Part shown: positions 1 to 7,108 of the stretch, piece after piece | How positions within the stretch are numbered: position 1 is the first letter of the stretch | Layout: every line of letters starts with the position of its first letter | NCBI RefSeq assembly: GCF_025362455.1 | Contig: NZ_JANYGJ010000166.1 | Span: 1 to 20,513 of the forward strand | Direction of reading: 5' to 3' | DNA length: 20,513 bases | DNA from: Deinococcus sp. | GTDB lineage: Bacteria > Deinococcota > Deinococci > Deinococcales > Deinococcaceae | Position numbers and translations under genes: made by a program | Notes under the pieces: generated by a model | The model's database searches: none | What the model saw: only the letters and a program-made list of their open reading frames with translations | Told to the model about the DNA's origin: nothing

Positions 1-124
1 GCAGTACTCCGAATTACGCCACGGGGAAAACAGCCTCCCCGCGCCTCCATTCTGCGTCCTACTCAGTCAAAACTACTCGCTCCGCTCGGTCATAAAAAGG
101 GTCTTTTTATGACATCTGCTCTAA
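1..124 (-). repeat. MITE-like interspersed repeat, copy 1 (inverted relative to copy 2)
   Basis: This stretch is the reverse complement of 8296-8419 with two mismatches (122 of 124 bases). It may continue beyond the window edge. It contains a perfect 11-bp palindrome around a 3-nt loop (GTCATAAAAAG / CTTTTTATGAC) and ends in CTGCTCTA, the terminal inverted repeat seen complete in copy 2. No open reading frame fits inside it, so it is a non-autonomous element. The family is inferred, not identified. Confidence 0.9.
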
Positions 125-185
125 GCAGTTTATCTAGGCCATTTGGCGGCTGCTTTCCGAGCGTCCCAGGCGGCAGACTGGCCGG

Positions 186-764
186 GTGAATTCTCCTTCG
201 AGCCCGACCCTACCGGTACTGACCCTACCGGTACTGACCCTGCGCGACCAGACCGCCGCCGACCTGCCCACCTTGCACCGCTGGCTTCACGCCGAGGCTG
301 AGCCACAGTGGCGCCGCTGGGACGGGCCGTACTTTCAGCGCAGCAAGCAGGAGCCGGTCACGTTTGAGGTTTACGCGGCGCGGGAAGCGGCTCAACCTGA
401 CGACGGGCACCAGCAGATTATCGCCCTGAACGGCGAGTGCATCGGCTTTATCAACCGCCACGAGGAGGCGCCCGTTGGTGGCGGCTGGTGGGAGCTGGGC
501 ATCGTTATTTTCGATCCGGCGTACTGGAGCGGCGGCTACGGCACGCGGGCGCTGGAGCTGTGGGTGACGACTACCTTCCGTGACACCGCCGCACATGTGT
601 TCACGTTGACCACCTGGAGCGGCAATCTCCGCATGTGCCGCGCCGCCGAGAGGGTCGGCCTGCGCGAGTGCGCCCGCATTCCCGAAGCGCGGAGCTGGGA
701 TGGGCGGCGCTGGGACAGCCTCAAGTTCGGCGTGTTGCGGCGGGAGTGGGAGGAGCGGGCCTAG
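186..764 (+). CDS. GNAT-family N-acetyltransferase (RimJ/RimL-like)
   Basis: A 192-aa protein of the size and layout of RimJ/RimL-type GNAT enzymes, which move an acetyl group from acetyl-CoA to an amine (a protein N-terminus or a small molecule). Visible motifs are an N-terminal LTLRDQTAADLP strand-helix, a GECIGFI strand, WWELGIVI, the acetyl-CoA loop WSGGYGTRAL (about residues 118-127), and SGNLRMCRAAERVGL near the C-terminus. The substrate cannot be read from sequence. The GTG start is uncertain: I see no clear Shine-Dalgarno or -10 box just upstream, and the first 20 codons contain a 15-bp tandem duplication (TLPVL twice). The domain proper begins around residue 17. The gene stands alone beside repeat copy 1, and tsaE lies downstream in the opposite direction. 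Confidence 0.85.
   Translation: MNSPSSPTLPVLTLPVLTLRDQTAADLPTLHRWLHAEAEPQWRRWDGPYFQRSKQEPVTFEVYAAREAAQPDDGHQQIIALNGECIGFINRHEEAPVGGGWWELGIVIFDPAYWSGGYGTRALELWVTTTFRDTAAHVFTLTTWSGNLRMCRAAERVGLRECARIPEARSWDGRRWDSLKFGVLRREWEERA
206..241 (+). repeat. 15-bp tandem repeat in the GNAT N-terminus
   Basis: Two perfect copies of GACCCTACCGGTACT (206-220 and 221-235) are followed by a partial third (GACCCT). They encode the duplicated pentapeptide TLPVL ahead of the conserved domain. Confidence 0.95.
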
Positions 765-922
765 CGGCCAGGCGGGCTTTCGAGTTGCTTTTTTGGGCTT
801 CAGCGCTGTGCGAATGCGTCTGCACCCCCACCCCCAGCGGGGTGAGTCGTAGACCTGCTTGCAGAGGGTAGGTGAGCACCGCTCATGCCCTTCCCACAAG
901 CCGCAACCCACGCGCCTCCCCC

Positions 923-1342
923 TCACCTCACCCGCGTCACCCGTCTGCCCTCTTCCACATGCTCCAGCTCCAGCAGCCAGGCGTCAGGGAAGTCGGCGTA
1001 GAAAAGCTGGCCCCATTCGACGACGCTTACTCTCGCCTCGGCCATCAGGCGTTCCAGGTCCATCTCGTAGAGTTCCTGGGCATGACGGATACGGTAGGCG
1101 TCGATGTGGAGGGCGCCGCCCTGGGGCGTGGGGTAGAGCTGCATCAGGGCGTAGGTGGGGCTGAGCACCAGGCCGGTGAAGCCCAGCGCGGCGATCAGAC
1201 CCTGGGTCAGCGTGGTTTTGCCCGCGCCCAGTTCGCCCTGCAAAAACAGCACCGCGCCGGGCGGCAGCGCAGGCAGCAGCGAGGCCCCCAAGTCGCGCTG
1301 GGCGTCGTCGCTGGTGAGGAGTCGGGTGTCGCCGGGCCGCAT
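923..1342 (-). CDS. tsaE: TsaE, tRNA t6A biosynthesis ATPase (YjeE family)
   Basis: TsaE is the small P-loop ATPase that works with TsaB and TsaD to make threonylcarbamoyladenosine (t6A37) on ANN-decoding tRNAs in the cytoplasm. From the ATG at 1342 the protein has 139 aa, close to the usual size. Walker A is GELGAGKTT (residues 36-44). It is followed by the family motifs SPTYAL (61-66), HIDAYR (79-84) and a VVEWGQ segment (108-112). An in-frame start at 1393 would add 17 residues that do not look like the family, so 1342 is preferred, though its Shine-Dalgarno is weak. The gene is monocistronic here. It faces the GNAT gene and is followed, in its own direction, by about 158 bp without a gene. 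Confidence 0.93.
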   Translation of the reverse strand: MRPGDTRLLTSDDAQRDLGASLLPALPPGAVLFLQGELGAGKTTLTQGLIAALGFTGLVLSPTYALMQLYPTPQGGALHIDAYRIRHAQELYEMDLERLMAEARVSVVEWGQLFYADFPDAWLLELEHVEEGRRVTRVR

Positions 1343-1444
1343 TCCGGCATCATAGCGAGTCGGTTCGCCCTGGCCCAAGCACAGGCAAACCACAGGTAGG
1401 CATAGACGATGGACCGCCCGCTCAAGTCACCTCCAGGCTGACCC

Positions 1445-1512
1445 GTTTGTCATCCTGAACGCGGTGAAGGATCTCGCCTTCAACCGGGAGACCCTTCGGT
1501 TTACTCAGCAAC
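1445..1512. repeat. Candidate small intergenic repeat (GTCATCCTGA-type)
   Basis: The stretch opens with a motif resembling GTCATCCTGAGCGAAGCGAAGGATCTC, a dispersed small repeat common in many bacterial genomes, and ends with ACCCTTCGGTTTACTCAG, which resembles its inverted partner. It lies between the tsaE 5' side and the 3' end of the next minus-strand gene. The assignment rests on memory of the motif; only one copy is in the window. Confidence 0.45.
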
Positions 1513-1528
1513 GACTGCCGATGTTGCC

Positions 1529-3460
1529 TCAGTCCGGATACAGCCCGTGCCGGTCCCTGGCCTGCTCCATGTTCTCGCCGCGTGTGGCGCGGTGGCCCCC
1601 GGCGTGCGGCATCAGCAGCCAGACGCCCTCGGCGGTATCCAGGCGCACCTCGGCGTTGCCGATGGGGTCGGGCAGTTCGGCGAGCTGGGCGCTGAGACGG
1701 GCCAGCGACCAGGCCTGCGGATCGGGGGCGCCGCGCAACACCGTGCCGCCGCGCAGCTCCCAGAGCCCTTCGGGCAGCGGCGGCAGGGTCACGATAGGCG
1801 CGTCGCTCTCACTGAAGCTGAACACGTCGAGCAGTCCGGCCAGGGCGTCCTCGCCGAACTGGGCGGTGACGTTGCGGGCGGTCTCGAATTCGGCGCGGGC
1901 CTCGCCCAGCATGGCCTCAGACTCGCCCAGCACCTGAACGTAGCGGGCACGGCCCTCGGCGGAGAGCTGCTTGAGGTTCAGGTGGGCGCGCAGGGTGTCG
2001 GCCAATCTGCCGAGTTGCGAGATGGTCTCGCCCGCCAGGTGACGGTACTGGCTGTATTCGTCGAGCACGCTCCGGGCGCGGGTATCGAAGCCCTCGCGCT
2101 CCTGGGCGGCCTGACCCTTGCGCTGGTCGATGACGGCCCACAGCGCACTCAGGTCGGCGTTCTCGCCGCGCTCCAGGGCCGAGGCCGCACTCGCCAGATC
2201 GCCCTGAAGGCCCTCGATGACCGGCAGATCGCGGGCGGCCTGCTCAATTTCGATCAGCTCGCGCTGGCTTTCCAGGGCGTCCTCGGCGCTCTCACCCCCG
2301 GCCCGCTCCAGCACCGGCACGCTGCGGCCCAGCAGCCGGAGTTCGTCGGTGGCCAGGCTGCCGGAATCCAGCAGGCCACGCGCCACGGCGGCGCTGAGCT
2401 GGGCCTGCTGCACCGGGCGGTGTGAAGCGTCGAAGGCGGCCAGACGGGTTTCCAGCGCGGCCAGCTCGCCTTTCTGGACGTCGAGCACTCTGCCCTGCGA
2501 AGTCTCCAGACGGCTGCGCAGCGACACGAAGCGTTCCTCGCCGAGCAGGTGGCCGCCCTCCAGGCGCTCCTTGGCGGCCTGCATCTCCAGTTCCGAGGCC
2601 GGATCGACGCGCAGCAGCGGGGTGAAGTCGCGGCTCAGGTCGGCCAGGGCACGCAGCTCGTGGGCGCGGTCCATCTCGCGCAGGCGCTGCACGGTCTCGT
2701 CGCTCGATACCGCCGGGCCACCGTCCGCCGTCAGGCCCACCACCGAGGAGGCCACCAGCTTGCGCAGGTCCAGCGTCAGGCTGCGGGCGCGGTCCACCTC
2801 GGAGGGCAGCAGGGCGCCGCTTTTCTGGGCCGCCTCGATGCTCTGGATCAGGCCGCCCAGGCGCCGCACCTTGGGACCGCCCACGCCCTCGACCCGCACC
2901 AGGCCCGCCCGCAGGTCGGCCAGGTCGCTTTCCTGCACCACCAGCGCCTCGGCCAGCCGCTGGGCCAGGCCCTCGCGGATCTCGTCGCCTTCCAGCAGCA
3001 GCTTGGGCGGCAGGTGCTTGCCGAGTTCGAGTTCGCTGCGCAGCACGCCCACCAGTGCCCGCAGACGTTTGACCTCCGGCCAGTCGAAGTACAGTGAGTA
3101 GCTCTTGAGGCTGTCTTCCAGGCTGGCGATCTGGGCGGTCTGCTCGGCGGAGGGCGTATTGGCCGCGCTGGCCACGTCCTGAGCCGCCTCGGCAGGGATC
3201 TGGTTGCCCGGTGTCTGGTTGCCCGGTGTTTGGGCGCTCAGTTCATTCAGCACTTCCTCGATGCGGCGCTTGGCCAGCGAGGCAGGCACGGTCGCCTGGA
3301 GGCGGCGAAACACGTCGCGCTTGAGAATGTCGGCGAGCTGGGGCTGGGTGAGCTGCCCGGCTTGCAGTCCACGGTCCTGGGCGGCGCTCTCGATTACGCG
3401 CTCCAGCGCCCGCGTCGAAACCAGGTCGCCCAGACGGCGAACAGCTTGGTGGTAGGGCAT
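1529..3460 (-). CDS. Uncharacterised cytoplasmic helical protein, last gene of the roadblock operon
   Basis: I do not recognise this 643-aa protein. It has no signal peptide or membrane segment. The composition (Leu, Ala, Arg, Glu, Gln) and repeated heptad-like stretches over about residues 110-540 suggest long alpha-helices or coiled coils. A short Pro/Gly/Asn/Gln linker (TPGNQ twice, near residue 80) separates an N-terminal block of about 75 residues from the rest. The C-terminal 100 residues look like a small separate beta-rich domain (EGLWELRGGTVLRG, VRLDTAEGVWLLM). The ATG at 3460 is firm: GAGGAG lies 6 nt upstream. It is third in a minus-strand operon, 87 bp after the membrane protein gene. 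A scaffold or partner of the other two proteins is an inference from position only. Confidence 0.8.
   Translation of the reverse strand: MPYHQAVRRLGDLVSTRALERVIESAAQDRGLQAGQLTQPQLADILKRDVFRRLQATVPASLAKRRIEEVLNELSAQTPGNQTPGNQIPAEAAQDVASAANTPSAEQTAQIASLEDSLKSYSLYFDWPEVKRLRALVGVLRSELELGKHLPPKLLLEGDEIREGLAQRLAEALVVQESDLADLRAGLVRVEGVGGPKVRRLGGLIQSIEAAQKSGALLPSEVDRARSLTLDLRKLVASSVVGLTADGGPAVSSDETVQRLREMDRAHELRALADLSRDFTPLLRVDPASELEMQAAKERLEGGHLLGEERFVSLRSRLETSQGRVLDVQKGELAALETRLAAFDASHRPVQQAQLSAAVARGLLDSGSLATDELRLLGRSVPVLERAGGESAEDALESQRELIEIEQAARDLPVIEGLQGDLASAASALERGENADLSALWAVIDQRKGQAAQEREGFDTRARSVLDEYSQYRHLAGETISQLGRLADTLRAHLNLKQLSAEGRARYVQVLGESEAMLGEARAEFETARNVTAQFGEDALAGLLDVFSFSESDAPIVTLPPLPEGLWELRGGTVLRGAPDPQAWSLARLSAQLAELPDPIGNAEVRLDTAEGVWLLMPHAGGHRATRGENMEQARDRHGLYPD
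3201..3233 (-). repeat. 15-bp tandem repeat encoding TPGNQ
   Basis: Units TGGTTGCCCGGTGTC (3201-3215) and TGGTTGCCCGGTGTT (3216-3230) plus TGG. The same unit family appears at 5681-5695 in the roadblock gene of the same operon. Confidence 0.9.
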
Positions 3461-3547
3461 GCGGCACTCCTCGGAGAAAGAAAGCGGAGAATCAGGGTCG
3501 GAAATTCAGGAAGATGAATCAGGAAGGTGAGGAACGGCGGCCTCCGC

Positions 3548-5179
3548 TCAGAGTTCCTCGTCCCACTCCAGGCTGCTGTGGGTCTCGTTCACCGAGGGCT
3601 TGGCGGTGCCCAGCAGCCCGAACTGGACGCACAGCCCCCGGAAGCCGTAGGTCAGCGCCGCCAGCGCGGCGGCCAGGCTCAGCACCCAGACGGGGCCGCC
3701 CAGGGCGTTCTGGGTCAGGGTCAGGTTGCCCAGGCTGCGCAGGGCGCCCAGGTTAGCGAGGTCGCCGACGAAGCCCAGAAATCCGGCCAGGCCCTCAAGC
3801 AGCGCGGGCAGCAGCAAGCAGATCAGCCCGGCCAGGACCATGCGCCAGTAGGGATTGCGGTTGCCGAAGGCCAGGTTGAGCAGATGCAGCGGATAGACGG
3901 CCAGGGCGCTGAGCAGCAGGAAAATAATGGCCCGCAGGCCACCGCCGAAGCTGCGCGACACGTCCGCTGAGCTGGAGCGCAGCGCGGAGCCCGGCTGGGC
4001 GGTGGCCTGGGCCTCGGTGTTGCGCAGCTCGCCGATCAGCGACTGCACGTCGCTGGGGCGCAGGCCGCTGCGCACACCGGCGGCGCTGATGTCCGAGACC
4101 AGGCTGCCGTAGCCCGCCGCGCTGCCCAGCGCCCTGGCCTGGCCGAGCGCCTGGCTGGCGGCGCTCAGGGCGGCGCGGGCACCCGGCTGGTCGGCCACCG
4201 AGGCGGCGGCGAGGGCGCGGCCCAGGGCGGCGTACACGGCGTCTGTGTTGCCGATGCTGGTGTTGCCGATGCTGGTGTTGCCGTTACCCGCGCTGCCGGT
4301 GTTGGTCGGAGGCTGGCTGGTCGGGGGCACCGCCGGGTCAGGCTGGGTGTTCGAGGGCGGAGCAGGTACGCCGCCGTCCGTCGGCGCAACCACGGTGCTG
4401 CCGGGCACATTGAGCGGCGCGGCGCCCTGCGAGACGCGCACGAAGTTGGCCGCGCCGGAGCGGAGCGCCTGGAGGTTGCTGCGGGCACCGGTCAGGTCAC
4501 CACCGGTCAGGGCACTGAGGGCACCCGCAAACTGGGCACTCTGCACGTTGCTGGCCCCCGGAGCGTCCTGCACGGCGGTAAACCAGCTCGCGGCGCGGGT
4601 CAGGTTGAGGTAGGCCGCCTGGCGGTCCGTCAGATTGACGGCGCCCAGGTAACCCTGGACCTTGCGGGCGGCGGCCTGCTGGAGCAGACGCCCGGCCTGC
4701 GCCGCGTTGCCGCTACTCGCCGATTTCAAAAAGGCGGCGGCGCCGTTGCCGCTCAGGCCGAATTCCTCGGCCAGCACCCGGCTCTGATCCTGGGCAGCGG
4801 CGGGCGCGGTGGCGAGCTGGGCGGTGGTCTGGCCATACAGCACCGCCCGCATCAGGCCGCGCGCCTGGGTGATCTGGGCTTCGAGGTCGGCGGGGGTGCG
4901 GGCCAGCGCGGCGCGTGAGGCCGAGAGGCTGTCTTCCAGGCCCTGAGCCAGCGGCAGGCTGCGAATGGTGGGCTTGAGGCGTTCCAGCGCCTGCTGGGCC
5001 GTTTCCAGGTCGGCCAGGCTGCGGGCCTTGGAAAAAGGCCGGTCCTGCACCGCCTGGTTCAGGGCGCCCTTCATCTGGCGGTAGGCGTCGAGGTTTTGCG
5101 CCCCGGCGGTGGGCAGCGCGGCGGCGCCGAGCAGGGCCAGGGTCAGCAGGCCAGAACGCTTCAGGCCAGCGCACTTCAT
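3548..5179 (-). CDS. Uncharacterised secreted/membrane helical protein with three C-terminal TM segments
   Basis: A 543-aa protein of unknown function. It begins with a Sec signal peptide (MKCAGLKRSG, hydrophobic core, likely cleavage after AGA near residue 27). An Ala/Leu-rich helical region expected outside the membrane covers about residues 30-270. Next is a Pro/Thr/Asn/Gly linker (about 275-320, including NTSIG twice) and a second helical stretch. Three hydrophobic segments follow, near 417-438, 447-471 and 495-513, and then a short tail ending in DEEL. The start at 5179 overlaps the upstream stop by ATGA, so translation is coupled to the roadblock protein. A longer in-frame reading to 5422 exists but would overlap that gene by about 245 bp and bury the signal peptide. 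The protein may be the membrane anchor of the operon's complex (inference). Confidence 0.85.
   Translation of the reverse strand: MKCAGLKRSGLLTLALLGAAALPTAGAQNLDAYRQMKGALNQAVQDRPFSKARSLADLETAQQALERLKPTIRSLPLAQGLEDSLSASRAALARTPADLEAQITQARGLMRAVLYGQTTAQLATAPAAAQDQSRVLAEEFGLSGNGAAAFLKSASSGNAAQAGRLLQQAAARKVQGYLGAVNLTDRQAAYLNLTRAASWFTAVQDAPGASNVQSAQFAGALSALTGGDLTGARSNLQALRSGAANFVRVSQGAAPLNVPGSTVVAPTDGGVPAPPSNTQPDPAVPPTSQPPTNTGSAGNGNTSIGNTSIGNTDAVYAALGRALAAASVADQPGARAALSAASQALGQARALGSAAGYGSLVSDISAAGVRSGLRPSDVQSLIGELRNTEAQATAQPGSALRSSSADVSRSFGGGLRAIIFLLLSALAVYPLHLLNLAFGNRNPYWRMVLAGLICLLLPALLEGLAGFLGFVGDLANLGALRSLGNLTLTQNALGGPVWVLSLAAALAALTYGFRGLCVQFGLLGTAKPSVNETHSSLEWDEEL
4245..4283 (-). repeat. 15-bp tandem repeat encoding NTSIG
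   Basis: Two perfect copies of GTGTTGCCGATGCTG (4245-4259, 4260-4274) and a 9-bp partial copy, inside the low-complexity linker of the membrane protein. Confidence 0.95.
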
Positions 5180-6465
5180 GCCGCGACCTCGATCTGCTGG
5201 AGTTCGCCGAGCAGGCGGCCCACATTGATGTCGCCGCGAGCCAGCAGGGCCACGCAGTAGCTGCCCACCACCCGCATGCAGACCGTGGCGCTGCCCAGGT
5301 TGGCGCTGATGAGCCGCAGCTCGCGCTGACGCAGCAGCAGGGCGGTGGCGGCCACCACGCTGCCGAGTTGCGGCGCACCCTGGGGAGCCCGCACGTTGAG
5401 CACCTGGCCGCTGGTGGTGCACAACACCACGGTCTGGACCCCGGCGTGGCGGGCCAGCTCGGAGAGCAGCGCGTCCTGGCCTTTGGTGCTGGTCAGGTCG
5501 TAGCGCTTGGCGGCAGCTTGCAGGTGGTTGTAGTCCGGGTCGCTGAACTCGAAGTCGTCGGCACTGAAGTTCTCGGCGCTGAAGTTCTCGGCGCTGAAAT
5601 TCTCGGCGCTGGGTTCGTCTTGCGGTTCAACTGCTGACTGTTTACCTACTGATTTGCCTACCGACTGCTCGCCTGGCGCCTGATTGCCCGGTACCTGGGT
5701 GACCGCTGCCTGATTGACCACTGTCTGGGTGACCGCTGTCTGGGCGGCGACGATCTGAGCCGGGACGCTGGGGGTCGGCACGGCTGGACCTGGCGCTGCG
5801 ACTCCCGTTTTAAGGAGCGGCGCGGCCAGGCTGGCCCCGGCGTCCTCGTCGCCGAAGACGTCGGCGCGGAAATCGGCGGTCAGTTCGGCGGGCGGGCTGA
5901 CCGGCACCGAGGGCGCAGGATTGCGGCCCAGCACGGCGCTGCTGGTCGGGTTGCCGAACGGCGCTTCGCTCACCTTGGGCATCAGCGAGGCGGTGCTGTC
6001 CTCGGCGTCCTGGCCGGGGCGGTCACTCGGAGCGGCCATCAGGTGCGGCTGCCGGGAAACCGAGCTGTAGGGTTGGGTGTTGGCCTGGGCGTACATCTGG
6101 GCATACGAGGGGTCATAAGCAGCATGTTCGAGTTCATTGTCACTCCAGGCGGTGTCTTTGCCGTCTTCCTGATCCCAGATGACCGTGCGGGCGTTCTGGT
6201 TGCTGAGGGTGGGGGCTTTGGGGTCGAGTTGAGCCAGGCGGCGCGAGATGGTGCGGAGGTTGTCTAAGGTCGAGGTGCCGGGCATGATCTGAGAAATTCG
6301 GCGTTCCAGCGGGCCGGAAAGTACCCGCTGCATCTCACGGGCCGTGACGGTATCGGGGGAAAAGTCGAGGTCGCGCAACGCCGAGAGCAGCAGTGTCTCG
6401 GCGGCGCGGCCCGACACCACGGTTGACAGAGACTGCACGGTAAGCACAAACACGGGAGTGGCCAT
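5176..6465 (-). CDS. Roadblock/LC7-like domain protein, first gene of the operon
   Basis: A 429-aa protein in three parts. The N-terminal 85 residues are helical (VSGRAAETLLLSALRDLDFS..., LERRISQIM) and I do not recognise them. A long low-complexity middle (about 90-310) holds a 15-bp repeat array rich in Q and PGNQ-type units and then SAENF repeats. The last 105 or so residues fit a Roadblock/LC7 fold: a helix (DALLSELARHAGVQ), strand pair VVLCTTSGQVL, helix VVAATALLLRQ, then the strands SATVCMRVVGSYCVALLA and a closing helix. In bacteria such domains (MglB type) bind small Ras-like GTPases, but no GTPase gene is in this window. The ATG at 6465 has TATACT 11 nt upstream. Its stop overlaps the next start (ATGA). 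The domain call is from pattern only. Confidence 0.8.
   Translation of the reverse strand: MATPVFVLTVQSLSTVVSGRAAETLLLSALRDLDFSPDTVTAREMQRVLSGPLERRISQIMPGTSTLDNLRTISRRLAQLDPKAPTLSNQNARTVIWDQEDGKDTAWSDNELEHAAYDPSYAQMYAQANTQPYSSVSRQPHLMAAPSDRPGQDAEDSTASLMPKVSEAPFGNPTSSAVLGRNPAPSVPVSPPAELTADFRADVFGDEDAGASLAAPLLKTGVAAPGPAVPTPSVPAQIVAAQTAVTQTVVNQAAVTQVPGNQAPGEQSVGKSVGKQSAVEPQDEPSAENFSAENFSAENFSADDFEFSDPDYNHLQAAAKRYDLTSTKGQDALLSELARHAGVQTVVLCTTSGQVLNVRAPQGAPQLGSVVAATALLLRQRELRLISANLGSATVCMRVVGSYCVALLARGDINVGRLLGELQQIEVAA
5557..5610 (-). repeat. 15-bp tandem repeat encoding SAENF
   Basis: Units of CTCGGCGCTGAAGTT type at 5557-5571 (two changes), 5572-5586, 5587-5601 (one change) and a 9-bp partial copy. 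Confidence 0.95.
5636..5755 (-). repeat. Degenerate 15-bp tandem array, eight units
   Basis: Read in steps of 15, the units diverge but keep a shared pattern, for example TGATTGCCCGGTACC (5681), TGGGTGACCGCTGCC (5696), TGATTGACCACTGTC (5711) and TGGGTGACCGCTGTC (5726). The encoded pentapeptides mostly end in Gln (TAVTQ, TVVNQ, AAVTQ, VPGNQ, APGEQ). Confidence 0.85.
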
Positions 6466-6476
6466 ACGTTCCGGCG

Positions 6477-6482
6477 AGTATA
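6477..6482 (-). promoter_or_regulatory. Candidate -10 box of the roadblock operon
   Basis: TATACT on the minus strand, 11 nt before the ATG at 6465, predicts a very short leader. I see no -35 box at normal spacing. Confidence 0.5.
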
Positions 6483-6555
6483 GAAAGCCCCCGCTTACAC
6501 CTTTCTCTCAAGCGGCTCGGCAGGCCAGGTCACCGAACCCGTCACCGCTTTCAAA

Positions 6556-6595
6556 CGCCGAGCGCCGCCCCGTTTCCGGAAGGCGGCGCTCGGCG
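6556..6595 (-). terminator. Hairpin terminator after tmRNA
   Basis: A perfect 14-bp stem (6556-6569 with 6582-6595) closes a 12-nt loop and starts 4 nt beyond the tmRNA 3' CCA. Only a short T run (TTTG) follows on the minus strand, so it may also act in RNA processing or protection. Confidence 0.8.
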
Positions 6596-6599
6596 GTGT

Positions 6600-6959
6600 T
6601 GGTGGAGGCGGAGAGAGTCGAACTCTCGTCCGAAAACCCATTCAGCGTGCGTCTACATGCTTGTTTCGCAGGTTTGGTTGTCGAGCGCCGGGCCGTATGC
6701 GAACGCACTGCCCGAAACCTTACATCCGCTTATCTTCGCCGTCGGCTACGGACGCTCGCCTGGGCTAGCCATCTTTTAAGTCAGTTCGCACGGCGCCAAT
6801 GGCGGGGCTACGTGGTCACTGCGCTGTCAATTAAGCAGCGTAAGCGTACTGCATTTCTTGGTTGCCAGGTAAATGGCTTTGCCGTTTGTTAACGAGGCCC
6901 ACGGCACCTCGGCATGCAACACGTCCTTCAGAGATCCCCGTCGAAACCGGATCGCCCCC
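6600..6959 (-). ncRNA. ssrA: tmRNA (SsrA RNA)
   Basis: tmRNA rescues stalled ribosomes by trans-translation, adding a degradation tag to the unfinished protein. The 360-nt gene starts GGGGGCGATCCGG with the conserved TTTCGACGGGG just after. It ends in a T-arm (GAGAGTTCGACTCTC) and an encoded CCA at 6600. The acceptor stem pairs seven bases, GGGGGCG with CGCCTCC (one G-U). The tag reading frame runs from 6866 to a TAA at 6831-6833 and gives GNQEMQYAYAA, chosen by alignment to the usual resume-codon context. It ends AYAA where most tags end ALAA. A candidate -10 box lies upstream and a strong hairpin lies downstream. The exact 5' end is from pairing, and RNase P processing is expected. Confidence 0.96.
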
Positions 6960-6969
6960 AGACCCCTTC

Positions 6970-6975
6970 AGTTTA
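6970..6975 (-). promoter_or_regulatory. Candidate -10 box of the tmRNA gene
   Basis: TAAACT on the minus strand, 10 nt before the mature 5' end. No convincing -35 is seen at 16-18 bp. Confidence 0.45.
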
Positions 6976-7000
6976 CACCTTCGCGGCCCGGTCTGCCTTG

Positions 7001-7024
7001 AGCAAATGGCTTAGCAAATGGCTT
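7001..7024. repeat. 12-bp direct tandem repeat between ssrA and dprA
   Basis: AGCAAATGGCTT occurs twice in direct succession in the divergent promoter region. Confidence 0.9.
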
Positions 7025-7095
7025 ACGTCGCCTCACCGAATCGTCGGCGGCAGGCGTCAGCGGTGGGTGTCGGAAAGCTGTCAGGCGCCTGCGCT

Positions 7096-7101
7096 TACCC
7101 T
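7096..7101 (+). promoter_or_regulatory. Candidate -10 box of dprA (leaderless type)
   Basis: TACCCT ends 7 nt before the GTG at 7109, the TANNNT spacing seen at several other genes here. Confidence 0.5.
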
Positions 7102-7108
7102 GGTGCCC

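Noticed and set aside
765..922. Terminator after the GNAT gene at a TTTTTT run near 789-794
   Set aside because: The stems I could draw before the T run are short and broken, so I did not list it.
5180..5422. Upstream extension of the membrane protein gene
   Set aside because: It overlaps the roadblock domain in another frame and would bury a clear signal peptide. The ATGA overlap at 5179 is the better start.
5557..5755. Repeat arrays as a CRISPR
   Set aside because: Units are 15 bp, directly adjacent with no spacers, in frame within a gene, and there are no cas genes.
6914..7108. N-terminal extension of dprA
   Set aside because: It lies over the tmRNA 5' end and a 12-bp repeat and does not resemble DprA. 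GTG at 7109 gives the family length and has a TACCCT box.
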